44,118 bases of DNA, from NCBI GenBank assembly GCA_015060255.1, contig SUYV01000012.1, forward strand, positions 1-44,118, read 5' to 3'. The translations under genes and the position numbers were made by a program. This DNA comes from Bacteroidales bacterium. GTDB taxonomy: Bacteria > Bacteroidota > Bacteroidia > Bacteroidales > UBA932. Below are positions 16,661-24,862 of the stretch, one piece after another; positions within the stretch are counted from its first letter, which is position 1; the number at the start of each line of letters is the position of its first letter. The notes under the pieces are model-generated. The model saw only the letters and a program-made list of their open reading frames with translations. It made no database searches and was not told where the DNA came from.

Positions 16661-17434
16661 TTACTCCTGTTTTAAAACGTCCTTAATGTCACCGAGCGGA
16701 TACTTAGGGAACATGTTCTCCACCATCCACTTGTTGGCTGCTGTAGGGCTCATCTTCCAGCCTGAGTTGCAAGTCGCAACGATCTCCACGAATGAGAGGC
16801 CGATGCCCTTCTGGCTGTATTCGAATGCCTTTCTGATCGCTGCCTTTGCCTTGCGTGCGGCAACTGCAGTGTGAACTGACTGTCTTGTGATGAAAGCTGT
16901 TCCGTCGAGCTGTGCGATCATAGGTGCAAGTACGAGAGGGAATCCGTTGAGCTTGGCGTCACGTCCGTAAGGAGTAGTCGCTGTCTTCATGCCGAGGAGG
17001 GTAGTAGGAGCCATCTGGCCGCCTGTCATACCATAAATACCATTGTTGATGAAGATCACAACGATGTTCTCTCCGCGGCTGCATGCGTGGATGATCTCTG
17101 CAGTACCGATTGATGCAAGGTCACCGTCTCCCTGATATGTGAATACATATTTCTCAGGGTTGAGTCTCTTGGTCGCTGTGGCAAGCGCCGGAGCACGTCC
17201 GTGAGCTGCCTGCTGCCAGTCTACGTCAAGGTAGTTGTATGCAAATACAGAGCAGCCTACAGGGCTGACTGCGATGGTCTCTTCCTGGATGCCCATCTCC
17301 TCTATCACCTCTGCGATGAGTTTGTGAACTGTACCATGAGAACATCCTGGACAGTAATGCATTACATTGTCTGTCAGAATAGGGGTCTTCTTGTAGACGA
17401 TGTTCTCGGGTTTCTTGATATCTTCTATATTCAT
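16661..17434 (-). CDS. 2-oxoacid:ferredoxin oxidoreductase, beta (TPP-binding) subunit
   Basis: A 257-residue thiamine pyrophosphate subunit. CPGCSHG near the N-terminus and the GDGDLASIG segment with downstream NNGIYGMTGGQ form the TPP/Mg site. The subunit length and architecture fit KorB/VorA-type enzymes lacking a fused ferredoxin domain. It sits 8 nt after the alpha subunit and 2 nt before gamma, so the three are translated from one transcript. Such enzymes feed amino-acid fermentation or reductive-branch TCA reactions in anaerobes. Confidence 0.94.
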   Translation of the reverse strand: MNIEDIKKPENIVYKKTPILTDNVMHYCPGCSHGTVHKLIAEVIEEMGIQEETIAVSPVGCSVFAYNYLDVDWQQAAHGRAPALATATKRLNPEKYVFTYQGDGDLASIGTAEIIHACSRGENIVVIFINNGIYGMTGGQMAPTTLLGMKTATTPYGRDAKLNGFPLVLAPMIAQLDGTAFITRQSVHTAVAARKAKAAIRKAFEYSQKGIGLSFVEIVATCNSGWKMSPTAANKWMVENMFPKYPLGDIKDVLKQE

Positions 17435-17442
17435 ATTCTTGC

Positions 17443-18525
17443 TTATTTCAGATTGTTGAACTTCTTGAACGCCTCTACAATTTCATCAGGAGTGTAGATG
17501 ATACCTCCCTGTCTTCCGTAGAAACCTACAGGACATTTGCCGTTTACTGCGAGTCTCACGTCGTCTACCATCTGGCCGAGGTTGAGCTCGATGCTCATCA
17601 TGCTCTTCACCTTGCCTGAAAGTTCCTCGAGCCTCTTTGTAGGGAATGGGAAGAGGGTAACCGGTCTGAGGAGACCTGCCTTGATGCCTTCCTCACGGAG
17701 CTGGTCAACCACAGCTTCGCAGATACGTGCCGAGCAACCGAATGCTACGAATACATATTCAGCATCCTCTGTCTGATATTCCTCATACTTTACTTCCTGC
17801 TCCTTGATCACCTCGTACTTTGCAGCGAGCTTCTGGTTGAAGCGCTCCTGAACGTCTGACTCGAGAGCAAGTGATGTGATGACGTTGTATGGTCTGTCGG
17901 CTGTCTTGCCTGTTGTAGCCCAAGGTGCTGCCTTGAGGAGCTCTTCCTTGGTCATGCGAGGCTTCTCAGGACGAAGCTCCACCTTCTCCATCATCTGGCC
18001 TACGATACCGTCGGCAAGGATGATGACAGGAGTGCGATATTTGAATGCAAGGTCGAATCCCCAGTCTACGAAGTCGTACATGTCCTGTGCTGAAGCAGGT
18101 GCTAGTACGATAGCGTTGTAGTCTCCGTGTCCGCCACCTTTCACGCACTGGTTGTAGTCACTCTGGCTTGGCTGGATAGTTCCGAGACCAGGACCACCAC
18201 GCTGGCAGTTCACAACAACGCATGGAAGTTCTGCACCTGCGAGGTAGCTGAGGCCCTCGCACATGAGGCTGATTCCTGGTGAGCTTGAAGAAGTCATCAC
18301 CTTCTTTCCGCAGCATGCGCCGCCGTATACCATGTTGATTGAAGATGTCTCGCTCTCCGCCTGAAGTACAACCATGCCTGTAGTAAGCCAAGGTCTTTCC
18401 TTCATGAGAGTCTCCATTACTTCAGACTGCGGAGTGATAGGATAACCGAAGTATCCGTCCGCACCGTTGCGTATTGCCGATATGGCAATCGCCTCGTTTC
18501 CTTTCATCAGAATTTTTTCTGCCAT
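17443..18525 (-). CDS. vorB: 2-oxoacid:ferredoxin oxidoreductase, alpha subunit (VorB/KorA type)
   Basis: A 360-residue subunit containing the pyrimidine-binding and domain II regions of the POR family; GYFGYPITPQSEVMETL near the N-terminus is the family signature. Its length and the separate small ferredoxin-like delta gene match the four-gene set annotated as VorB or KorA in Bacteroidetes. The gene name follows common annotation practice; substrate choice between 2-oxoglutarate and 3-methyl-2-oxobutanoate is not shown by the sequence. It begins 5 nt after the delta-subunit stop. Confidence 0.92.
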   Translation of the reverse strand: MAEKILMKGNEAIAISAIRNGADGYFGYPITPQSEVMETLMKERPWLTTGMVVLQAESETSSINMVYGGACCGKKVMTSSSSPGISLMCEGLSYLAGAELPCVVVNCQRGGPGLGTIQPSQSDYNQCVKGGGHGDYNAIVLAPASAQDMYDFVDWGFDLAFKYRTPVIILADGIVGQMMEKVELRPEKPRMTKEELLKAAPWATTGKTADRPYNVITSLALESDVQERFNQKLAAKYEVIKEQEVKYEEYQTEDAEYVFVAFGCSARICEAVVDQLREEGIKAGLLRPVTLFPFPTKRLEELSGKVKSMMSIELNLGQMVDDVRLAVNGKCPVGFYGRQGGIIYTPDEIVEAFKKFNNLK

Positions 18526-18530
18526 ATCCC

Positions 18531-18749
18531 TTAGATTTTAACTCTGTAAACAGTAATCACCGAATCAGGGCAGACGATTGCACAGTTCGAGCAGCCTATG
18601 CACGCCTCGCCAACCATTTCGGCATAATGATAACCCTTGTTGTTGACCAGCTTCGAGAGTTCGATGCTCTTGGTCGGACAGTTCTCGACGCAGACACCAC
18701 AGCCTTTGCATTTCTGAGTGTCCACTTCAATTGCTCCTTTGAATGCCAT
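18531..18749 (-). CDS. 4Fe-4S ferredoxin-type delta subunit of the oxidoreductase
   Basis: A 72-residue bacterial-type ferredoxin with two cluster motifs, CKGCGVCVENCP and CIGCSNCAIVCP. It is the first gene of the four-gene operon and carries electrons from the TPP site to free ferredoxin. A near-consensus promoter (18833-18864) lies upstream. Confidence 0.93.
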   Translation of the reverse strand: MAFKGAIEVDTQKCKGCGVCVENCPTKSIELSKLVNNKGYHYAEMVGEACIGCSNCAIVCPDSVITVYRVKI

Positions 18750-18832
18750 TGCTATTGAATTTAAAAAGTTTTGTGATTTGTTTCAGTTTCAGTGCTTTAT
18801 GTAAAAAAGCCTTTCAGGTTTCAAAATCGAAG

Positions 18833-18864
18833 TAAATATAAGGCATTTTTGTTGAAATGTCAAA
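18833..18864 (-). promoter_or_regulatory. Promoter of the 2-oxoacid oxidoreductase operon
   Basis: On the minus strand TTTG (18861-18864), a 20-nt spacer and TATATTTA (18833-18840), one mismatch from TAnnTTTG. The implied leader is about 75-80 nt. Confidence 0.5.
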
Positions 18865-18924
18865 CGATTGGATCAAAAAGCATAAAACATTTTTTTACTG
18901 CATCCATATGTGGGAATTTTTATA

Positions 18925-18932
18925 TAACTTTG
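18925..18932 (+). promoter_or_regulatory. -7 box of the amidohydrolase/PNP unit
   Basis: TAACTTTG is an exact -7 match. Transcription would begin near 18939, before the ATG at 18956 but after the longer in-frame ATG at 18857, which decides the start of the gene. Confidence 0.55.
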
Positions 18933-18955
18933 AAAACTTTAAACGAATATGTCCT

Positions 18956-20227
18956 ATGGGATCGATTTTGCTTAAAAACATACTTCACGAGGAGTCTGCA
19001 TGTCAGATTCTTATCCAAGGCAACAGGATTTCCGGAATACTTCCTGCAGATGCGGAGGTCAACCTTCCTGCAGATGCCGAGGTCGTGGATTGCACAGGCA
19101 AGGCAGTCCTGCCAGGCTTTGTGAACATGCATACCCACGCCGGCATGGCGATGATGAGGGGAGTGGGCGAGGATATCGTTTTCCATGAGTGGATCGACAG
19201 GATATGGAAGGTGGAGTCCGACATTGATGAAGAATATGTATATCATGCTACAAAGGTCGCATGCCTCGAAATGATCAAGACCGGTACGACCACATTCAAT
19301 GATCACTACTGGCATATGCCTATGGGATATAAGGCTGCCATGGAGATGGGACTCCGCTGCGGTCTGGCCTATGTGATATGTGACAGGAACGATCCGGTCG
19401 AGTCAGAGCGTCAGAAGATGCAGTGCCGCGAGATGTACGAGTATTCGCGTCAGTGGGGACATATGTCTCAGTTCGTGATAGCGATTCATGCTATATATTC
19501 GGTGAGCGAGCCGCTCCTTGTCTGGGCAGTGGATTTTGCCCGCAGGCATGGGCTTAAGATCCATATACATGTATCCGAGACACGCAAGGAGGTGCAGGAC
19601 TGCATGGCGCAGCATGGAGGAATGTCTCCTGTGGAATATCTGGACAGCCTAGGCGTGTTGGGCCCTGATGTCATTGCCGCCCATACTTTGTGGCTGTCGG
19701 ACAATGATGTGAAGATCCTCGGAGAAAGGGGAGTGACTTGCGTCCATAATGTAAACTCCAACCTCAAGCTTGCTTCCGGCTATATGTTCCGCTACAATGA
19801 ACTGCGTGATGCGGGGGCAAATGTATGCCTCGGAACTGACGGATGCGCATCGTCGAACAATCTCGACATGCTCGAGACCATGAAGACCTCGGCAATGATT
19901 CAGAAGGCTTGGAGAGACGATCCTACGGCAATGCCTCTGAATGAGCTCCTTGCTGCAGCAACCGCCAATGCCGGCAAGGCTCTTGGTCTTGATATCGGAA
20001 AGGTGGAAGAAGGAGCACTCGCAGACCTTATTATTATAGATACAGAAAATTACAATTTCCTTTCACCGGGAACTTTCCTTGCAAATCTCATATATTCGGC
20101 GCATTCGGACTGCGTTGATTCTGTCATATGTGACGGAAAGTTCGTGATGCGCGGCCGTGTGGTTCCGGGCGAGAAGGAGATTCTTTCTCAGGCTCGCCAT
20201 GAAATGGAGGGGCTTTCAACCAGATAA
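18956..20227 (+). CDS. Amidohydrolase family deaminase (MTA/SAH deaminase-like)
   Basis: The start MGSILLKNI at 18956 is chosen because an upstream ATG (18857) would precede the promoter and add residues unlike the family. The enzyme, about 423 residues, has the metal-dependent hydrolase motifs in order: [21 protein letters not shown], the AHTLWLS His, [12 protein letters not shown] and [13 protein letters not shown]. This set is typical of the TRZ/ATZ-MtaD branch, which deaminates 5-methylthioadenosine, S-adenosylhomocysteine or related purines. Being 11 nt before purine nucleoside phosphorylase supports a purine-nucleoside substrate; chlorohydrolases and other deaminases are alternatives. 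A short tandem repeat near the N-terminus encodes PADAEV twice (about 19044-19083). Confidence 0.85.
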   Translation: MGSILLKNILHEESACQILIQGNRISGILPADAEVNLPADAEVVDCTGKAVLPGFVNMHTHAGMAMMRGVGEDIVFHEWIDRIWKVESDIDEEYVYHATKVACLEMIKTGTTTFNDHYWHMPMGYKAAMEMGLRCGLAYVICDRNDPVESERQKMQCREMYEYSRQWGHMSQFVIAIHAIYSVSEPLLVWAVDFARRHGLKIHIHVSETRKEVQDCMAQHGGMSPVEYLDSLGVLGPDVIAAHTLWLSDNDVKILGERGVTCVHNVNSNLKLASGYMFRYNELRDAGANVCLGTDGCASSNNLDMLETMKTSAMIQKAWRDDPTAMPLNELLAAATANAGKALGLDIGKVEEGALADLIIIDTENYNFLSPGTFLANLIYSAHSDCVDSVICDGKFVMRGRVVPGEKEILSQARHEMEGLSTR

Positions 20228-20238
20228 ACACTGAAACT

Positions 20239-21066
20239 ATGGATCCAAGAGTAGAAAAGATCATGACTGCTGCAGAGTATATCGCGGCGAAACTTGATGG
20301 ACGCAAGCCATATGTCGGAATAGTCCTTGGCAGCGGCCTTGGAAAGCTTGCAGACAAGATCGAGAATCAGATTGTAATTCCTTATAAGGAGATTCCGGGA
20401 TTTCCGGTATCGACTGCCGTAGGACATAAGGGCAACTTCATTGCAGGAGAGCTCGGTGGCAAGTTCGTCGTGGCGATGCAGGGACGTTTCCATTATTATG
20501 AGGGATATCCTATGGAGCTTGTCACGCTCCCGATCCGTGTGATGAAGGTCCTTGGCATCAAGTATCTCTTCGTTTCAAATGCGGCGGGCGGTGTGAATTT
20601 TGATTTCAAGGTAGGAGATCTCATGGTGATCACAGATCATATCAACCATCTTCCGAATCCGCTTGTAGGACCTAACATGGAAGAGTTCGGACCTCGTTTT
20701 CCTGATATGACCCGTCCTTATGACAAGCAGTTGAGAATGAAGGCTTTCGAGATTGCGGCAGGTCTCGGATATGAGCTCCACAGCGGAGTCTATTTCGCGG
20801 GAACCGGTCCTTCATATGAGACGCCTGCAGAGTATAAGTATTTCCGTCTTATCGGTGCTGACGCTGTAGGAATGTCTACCATTCCGGAAGTGATTGTGGC
20901 TCGTCATTCTGACATTCCTGTATTCGGTATGTCGGTCATCACGAACGAGGCTCACGACGATTATGCAGAGGATTATGTAAATGACGGAGACGATGTCGTG
21001 GAAGCAGCAAATGCTGCTGCAGACAAGATGACGACATTGTTCTCGAAAATCATTGAAACTTTATAA
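20239..21066 (+). CDS. punA: Purine nucleoside phosphorylase (trimeric type)
   Basis: A 275-residue enzyme that splits inosine or guanosine into base plus ribose-1-phosphate for salvage. The phosphate-site GSGLGKLAD, the GRFHYYEGY segment, the SNAAGGVN motif and the late [14 protein letters not shown] segment are those of the low-molecular-mass, trimeric PNP family; the usual length is about 270-290. It is transcribed with the upstream deaminase and ends at a bidirectional hairpin. Together the two would convert aminated purine nucleosides to oxopurine bases. Confidence 0.94.
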   Translation: MDPRVEKIMTAAEYIAAKLDGRKPYVGIVLGSGLGKLADKIENQIVIPYKEIPGFPVSTAVGHKGNFIAGELGGKFVVAMQGRFHYYEGYPMELVTLPIRVMKVLGIKYLFVSNAAGGVNFDFKVGDLMVITDHINHLPNPLVGPNMEEFGPRFPDMTRPYDKQLRMKAFEIAAGLGYELHSGVYFAGTGPSYETPAEYKYFRLIGADAVGMSTIPEVIVARHSDIPVFGMSVITNEAHDDYAEDYVNDGDDVVEAANAAADKMTTLFSKIIETL

Positions 21067-21100
21067 ATGAAACAGGCCGCTTTTAAACGGCCTGTTTCAT
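21067..21100. terminator. Bidirectional terminator between PNP and nadE
   Basis: A 13-bp stem (21067-21079 with 21088-21100) and an 8-nt loop fill the whole gap between the two convergent stops. T-rich sequence follows on the plus side (TTTATT). Confidence 0.85.
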
Positions 21101-23068
21101 TTATTCGATTTCTGTTGAAAAGAATGTGCTCCATGCGTCAGACGGCATGTTCCAGCCTCCGCGAGGGGAGAGGGACACTGATCCGACAGCCGGTCCGTCG
21201 GGCAGACATGAGCGCTTGAACTGCTGGTTGAAGAATCTTCTTACGAATGTCTTCAGCCATTTTTTTATGGTCTCTTCGTCGTAATGAGAGATCCTCACGT
21301 CGCTACGCTCCTCAGGATGACAGACCGGGTGTTCCTCAGGATGACAGAAGACTTTTGTCGCGAGGAAGAGTATCTTATCAGGACTGTATCCGTTCTTCAT
21401 GAAGTTGTAGATGAAGAAATCGTGGAGTTCGTATGGACCTACAAGGTCTTCCGTTACCTGCTGGATTTCTCCTTTGTCGTTTGCCGGAAGCAGCTCCGGG
21501 CTGATAGGTGTGTCCACAATGTCAAGAAGGATGTCCTTCACGCTTTCGAACCTGTTTTCGGCCGCCCACTTTACAAGGCTTCGCACCAATGTCTTAGGGA
21601 CGCCGGCATTTACTCCGTACATTGACATATGGTCGCCGTTGTATGTGGCCCATCCGAGTGCCAGCTCCGAGAGGTCTCCGGTTCCGACTACAAGTCCGTT
21701 GGTCTTGTTGGCAAGGTCCATCAGGATCTGTGTCCTCTCGCGTGCCTGTGTGTTCTCGTAAGTGGCGTCATGTACCTGAGGATCATGTCCAAGATCCGCG
21801 AAATGCTGGTTGCAGGCCGACACGATGGATATTTCTCTTGATGTAATACCGAGGGCGTTCATCAGGTCTGTGGCATTGTTCTTCGTCCTTGAAGTAGTAC
21901 CATAGCCAGGCATTGTGACTCCTATGATCCTGTCCTTTGACCAGCCCAGCCTGTCGAAAGCCATGGCTGCTACAAGCAGTGCCAGAGTGCTGTCCAGACC
22001 TCCTGAGATACCGATTACAGCTGTGTTGCAGTTGATGTGCGCCAGTCTTCTTGCAAGGGCTGCAGTCTGGATGTCCAGGATCTCCCTGCATCTGTAGTCA
22101 AGATCTCCTGCCGGTGCAAAAGGATGCGGCTCGATAGGCCTGTATAGCTTCCTGCCGAAGTCTGTAGCCTTCTCGTTGGATCCGATGATGACTGACTCGT
22201 ACTTTTTGCCGGATGTGCAGTTCCTGAATGCAGCGTCCTTCATGCGAAGTGTGCTGAGTCTCTCATAGTCAACGTCTGCAATGGTCAGGCTTGATTCCGA
22301 CCTGTATCTGTCGCCCTCTGCAAGACAGTCTCCGTTTTCCCAGATGGCCGTTGCCCCTGCAAACACCTGGTCGGTAGAGGATTCTCCACAACCGGCCGAT
22401 GCGTGGATATATGCTGTGTGTGTCCTCGCAGAATGCTGCTGAAGGATCCCTTTGCGGTAGATGTCAGTGTAAAGTATCTCAGCTGTTGATGATGGGTTTG
22501 CTATGATTGCAGCTCCCGCAAGGGAGTGGTCTGCAGAAGGAGGAATCGGCCTTCTGATGTCGTCGCCGATCTCAACTGCGAAGGTAGTGCCGTTCAGATG
22601 GAACAGCATTGCAGGGTTGATTGTGAATACTTGAAGATCGTCTGACGGAAGGGAGAGAAAGTCGTTTCCTGATGAGAAAATTGAGCTGTCCGTCACGCTG
22701 ATCTTAGGGACGTATCCCTCAATGAAGCCGTTTCCAAGTACTGCAGCGCAGTTGTAAAGCTTTCCGTTATAGCATATCGGAAGGCCGACCACAGCTGTAA
22801 TACAGATGTCCTCCTCCAGGAATCTGTTCTGCATGTGGCGTTCAATTTTGTCCAGACCTTCCTCTGCGCCTTTAAGCAGCGCTGCATTAGTGAACAGATC
22901 GCCGCATGTGCTTCCTGTGAGTGACAGCTCGGGGAATACGATGAGGCTGACTTCCTCTTCGATGGCCTTGTCGATGAGTCTGCATATTTCTTCAGCATTG
23001 TATGCGGGGTCTGCGAGCCTGATGGCCGGCACTGCCGCTGCAACGCGTATGAATCCGTGATTATTCAT
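21101..23068 (-). CDS. nadE: NAD+ synthase, two-domain type, with altered amidase site and a repeat insertion
   Basis: It makes NAD from deamido-NAD and ATP. Residues 1 to about 270 form the nitrilase-type glutaminase domain; the rest is the synthetase, with the ATP loop GISGGLDST and the KRSCLPDGP segment. Two features are odd. In the nitrilase domain Glu47 (VFPELSL) and Lys122 (YVPKIS) are in place, but the catalytic Cys position in the usual EICEDLW motif reads VEIGDDIRR, Gly168 (codon GGC), so glutamine use may be lost. Second, 21 residues from Cys575 to His595 containing two CHPEE units interrupt the C-terminal region; they are encoded by a palindromic repeat. Family length is roughly 640, consistent with such an insertion. 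A terminator-like hairpin lies just upstream of the ATG. Confidence 0.93.
   Translation of the reverse strand: MNNHGFIRVAAAVPAIRLADPAYNAEEICRLIDKAIEEEVSLIVFPELSLTGSTCGDLFTNAALLKGAEEGLDKIERHMQNRFLEEDICITAVVGLPICYNGKLYNCAAVLGNGFIEGYVPKISVTDSSIFSSGNDFLSLPSDDLQVFTINPAMLFHLNGTTFAVEIGDDIRRPIPPSADHSLAGAAIIANPSSTAEILYTDIYRKGILQQHSARTHTAYIHASAGCGESSTDQVFAGATAIWENGDCLAEGDRYRSESSLTIADVDYERLSTLRMKDAAFRNCTSGKKYESVIIGSNEKATDFGRKLYRPIEPHPFAPAGDLDYRCREILDIQTAALARRLAHINCNTAVIGISGGLDSTLALLVAAMAFDRLGWSKDRIIGVTMPGYGTTSRTKNNATDLMNALGITSREISIVSACNQHFADLGHDPQVHDATYENTQARERTQILMDLANKTNGLVVGTGDLSELALGWATYNGDHMSMYGVNAGVPKTLVRSLVKWAAENRFESVKDILLDIVDTPISPELLPANDKGEIQQVTEDLVGPYELHDFFIYNFMKNGYSPDKILFLATKVFCHPEEHPVCHPEERSDVRISHYDEETIKKWLKTFVRRFFNQQFKRSCLPDGPAVGSVSLSPRGGWNMPSDAWSTFFSTEIE
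21291..21347 (-). repeat. Palindromic dispersed-type repeat inserted in frame in nadE
   Basis: An imperfect palindrome (21291-21318) with outer arms ATCCT/AGGAT and inner CGT/ACG, plus a 15-bp direct repeat (TCCTCAGGATGACAG at 21309-21323 and 21333-21347). Translated on the minus strand it gives CHPEE ... CHPEERSDVRIS, a peptide string I recognise as the translation of intergenic repeats that are dispersed in many bacterial genomes. Confidence 0.75.
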
Positions 23069-23084
23069 GATTGTTGAAAAATAA

Positions 23085-23108
23085 AGGACAGCATTTCAGC
23101 CGTCCTTT
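23085..23108 (-). terminator. Terminator of the PUR-protein gene, just upstream of nadE
   Basis: On the minus strand a 10-bp stem with one G-U pair (23099-23108 with 23093-23084 side, loop TGAAAT) is followed by ATTTTTC. It ends the DUF3276 transcript about 24 nt before the nadE ATG; read-through could feed nadE. Confidence 0.6.
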
Positions 23109-23123
23109 CTTATAAAGGTTTTT

Positions 23124-23447
23124 CTAAAGCTCTTCGAAATTTACGTCGGTGAACTGGTCGCCTTCCTTGAGGCAGTTGGTCTTGATGTACTTGATCACTT
23201 CCTCGAGTCCCTCAGCGAACTTTTCAAAATCCTCCTTGTAAAGGAAAATCTTATGCTTGTCGTAAGCAAAGTGTCCGTTGTTGTCAACTCTGCGCTTGCT
23301 TTCTGTGATCGTCAGATAGTAATCCTTGCCCTTTGTGGCCTTGACGTCAAAAAAGTATGTACGCTTTCCTGCTCTTACCGGCTTGGAATAGATATCTTCG
23401 CCTGAGCGCTCCTGAGCATTTGCTCCATCGTAATCCTCACTATACAT
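23124..23447 (-). CDS. PUR-family nucleic-acid-binding protein (DUF3276)
   Basis: A 107-residue protein of the DUF3276/PUR-alpha-like family of Bacteroidetes and spirochaetes, related to Borrelia BpuR, which binds single-stranded DNA and RNA. The core is RTYFFDVKATKGKDYYLTITESKRR followed by the KIFLYKEDFEKFAEGLEEVIKYIK helix. Single PUR repeat length fits; such proteins dimerise to form the binding site. It is expressed divergently from nusB with its own -7 box, and probably acts as a global post-transcriptional or nucleoid factor; targets are unknown. Confidence 0.88.
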   Translation of the reverse strand: MYSEDYDGANAQERSGEDIYSKPVRAGKRTYFFDVKATKGKDYYLTITESKRRVDNNGHFAYDKHKIFLYKEDFEKFAEGLEEVIKYIKTNCLKEGDQFTDVNFEEL

Positions 23448-23473
23448 AGCTTATCTTTTTAAGTAAATCTTTA

Positions 23474-23481
23474 CAAAGTTA
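23474..23481 (-). promoter_or_regulatory. -7 box of the PUR-protein gene
   Basis: Minus strand TAACTTTG, exact match, 27 nt upstream of the ATG. Between it and the divergent nusB box lies the 11-bp near-palindrome CTGAAATTCAG (23491-23501). Confidence 0.5.
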
Positions 23482-23503
23482 GGGATTTTTCTGAAATTCA
23501 GTG

Positions 23504-23511
23504 TATATTTG
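23504..23511 (+). promoter_or_regulatory. -7 box of the nusB operon
   Basis: TATATTTG, exact match, 22 nt before the nusB ATG. It would drive the seven-gene plus-strand unit ending at 29126. No clear -33 TTTG. Confidence 0.55.
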
Positions 23512-23533
23512 CATAAATTTTTGAGATATAAAT

Positions 23534-24493
23534 ATGCTTAACAGAAGAATACTCAGAATCAAGGCCTTCAAGGTACTTTACGGAAGCGTCATGTCTGATG
23601 CTGTAACCCTCGCTCAGGCAGAGGCACAGCTCGATATTTCCTGCGAGGCTACAAGAGACCTTTATCTTTATATGCTTTCCATCGTTTCTCCATTGACACA
23701 GATCGCGCGAGACAGGATAGAGGCAGCCAAGTCAAAGTTCAATCCTACTGAAGAAGAACGCAATCCTAACATGAAGTTCGCAGAGAACTCGCTTGCGGCG
23801 CTTCTTGACCAGGATGTGGATTTCCAGAAGATCATTGCAAAAAAGAAATACTCATGGGGACAATATGACCTTCTCCTCAAGAAGGTCATGACCTCAGTTT
23901 CATCAAAGCCATATTATGCCGAGTATATGGCATCTCCTGAGCGTTCGCTTGCAGAGGACTGCAAACTTTTCACAAGAATCTTCGAAGAGGAGTTCGTCGA
24001 CAGCGAAGAGCTTGAAATGATACTTGAGGAGAAGTCGCTTCACTGGAATGACGATCTGGCATATGCTTTGACCTGGTGCTGCCGTACATTCAAGGATCTT
24101 GCTGATGGAAAACAGTGGAGCCTGATGCCGCTTTACCAGAGTGACATGATGAAGGGAGATGGCGTGGAAAGTGACAAACTCTTTGTAAGACGACTTCTTC
24201 AGACTGCATATTCAGGTTATGAGAAGTATTCGGCCATGGTTGCCGAGTCGGTTACAGGATGGGAGAAGGAGAGACTCTTCTCGACAGATGTCGTCCTCAT
24301 CGTGATGGGACTTGCCGAGGTCGTGAATTTCCCTACCATTCCGGTAAAGGTTTCCATCAATGAGTACGTGGAACTTTCGAAGTTCTATGGCACTCCTAAG
24401 AGCCGTGCTTTTGTAAACGGCCTTCTTGACAAGCTTGTTCAGGAACTTGTCAATGAGGGAGCTGTCAGGAAGGAAGGCAAAGGCCTTTTGTAG
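23534..24493 (+). CDS. nusB: Transcription antitermination factor NusB (long Bacteroidetes form)
   Basis: At 319 residues it is about twice the size of E. coli NusB, as is usual in Bacteroidetes. The NusB fold is best seen in the C-terminal half (DVVLIVMGLAEVVNFPTIPVKVSINEYVELSKFYGTPK region split here at family core SINEYVELSKFYG), where NusB joins NusE in rRNA antitermination complexes. The N-terminal half MLNRRILRIKAFKVLYG is also conserved. It opens the operon nusB-yajC-ybbR-coaE-DUF5606-rimO-DUF6340. Confidence 0.92.
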   Translation: MLNRRILRIKAFKVLYGSVMSDAVTLAQAEAQLDISCEATRDLYLYMLSIVSPLTQIARDRIEAAKSKFNPTEEERNPNMKFAENSLAALLDQDVDFQKIIAKKKYSWGQYDLLLKKVMTSVSSKPYYAEYMASPERSLAEDCKLFTRIFEEEFVDSEELEMILEEKSLHWNDDLAYALTWCCRTFKDLADGKQWSLMPLYQSDMMKGDGVESDKLFVRRLLQTAYSGYEKYSAMVAESVTGWEKERLFSTDVVLIVMGLAEVVNFPTIPVKVSINEYVELSKFYGTPKSRAFVNGLLDKLVQELVNEGAVRKEGKGLL

Positions 24494-24529
24494 AAGTGTA
24501 AACAATAATATTCTTAATTTATAACAGAA

Positions 24530-24844
24530 ATGAATTCATTCGTATTAATGCAGGCTGCACCGGCAGCACAGGGCGGTGGATGGCAGATGTGGATTATGCT
24601 TATCCTTATCTTTGTTGTAATGTGGTTCTTCATGATCCGCCCGCAGAGAAAGCAGCAGAAGGAACTTGAAAACTTCCGTAACGCGCTCAAGAAGGGCGAC
24701 AAGATCGTTACCATCGGAGGTATATATGGTACTGTATGTGAGATCAAGGAAGATTCAGTGCTTATCGAAGTGGATAACAACGTGAAGATCCGTGTAAGCA
24801 AGCAGGCGCTTGTGAAGGATTTCTCGGATCCGACACGTCAGTAG
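24530..24844 (+). CDS. yajC: Preprotein translocase accessory subunit YajC
   Basis: A 104-residue single-span membrane protein that associates with SecDF-SecYEG. The transmembrane helix (WIMLILIFVVMWFFMI) is followed at once by RPQRKQQKE, the family signature, and the KGDKIVTIGGIYGTV segment. The gap to nusB is 36 nt and to the next gene 18 nt. Confidence 0.95.
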   Translation: MNSFVLMQAAPAAQGGGWQMWIMLILIFVVMWFFMIRPQRKQQKELENFRNALKKGDKIVTIGGIYGTVCEIKEDSVLIEVDNNVKIRVSKQALVKDFSDPTRQ

Positions 24845-24862
24845 TCCTCATCCTTGACGGGA

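Noticed and set aside
18857..18955. Extra N-terminal 33 residues for the amidohydrolase
   Set aside because: A -7 promoter box lies inside this stretch (18925-18932), and the family N-terminus begins at MGSILLKNI.
21284..21350. CRISPR-like direct repeats
   Set aside because: Only two 15-bp copies with a 9-nt gap, inside nadE; the palindrome and translation fit a dispersed repeat element.
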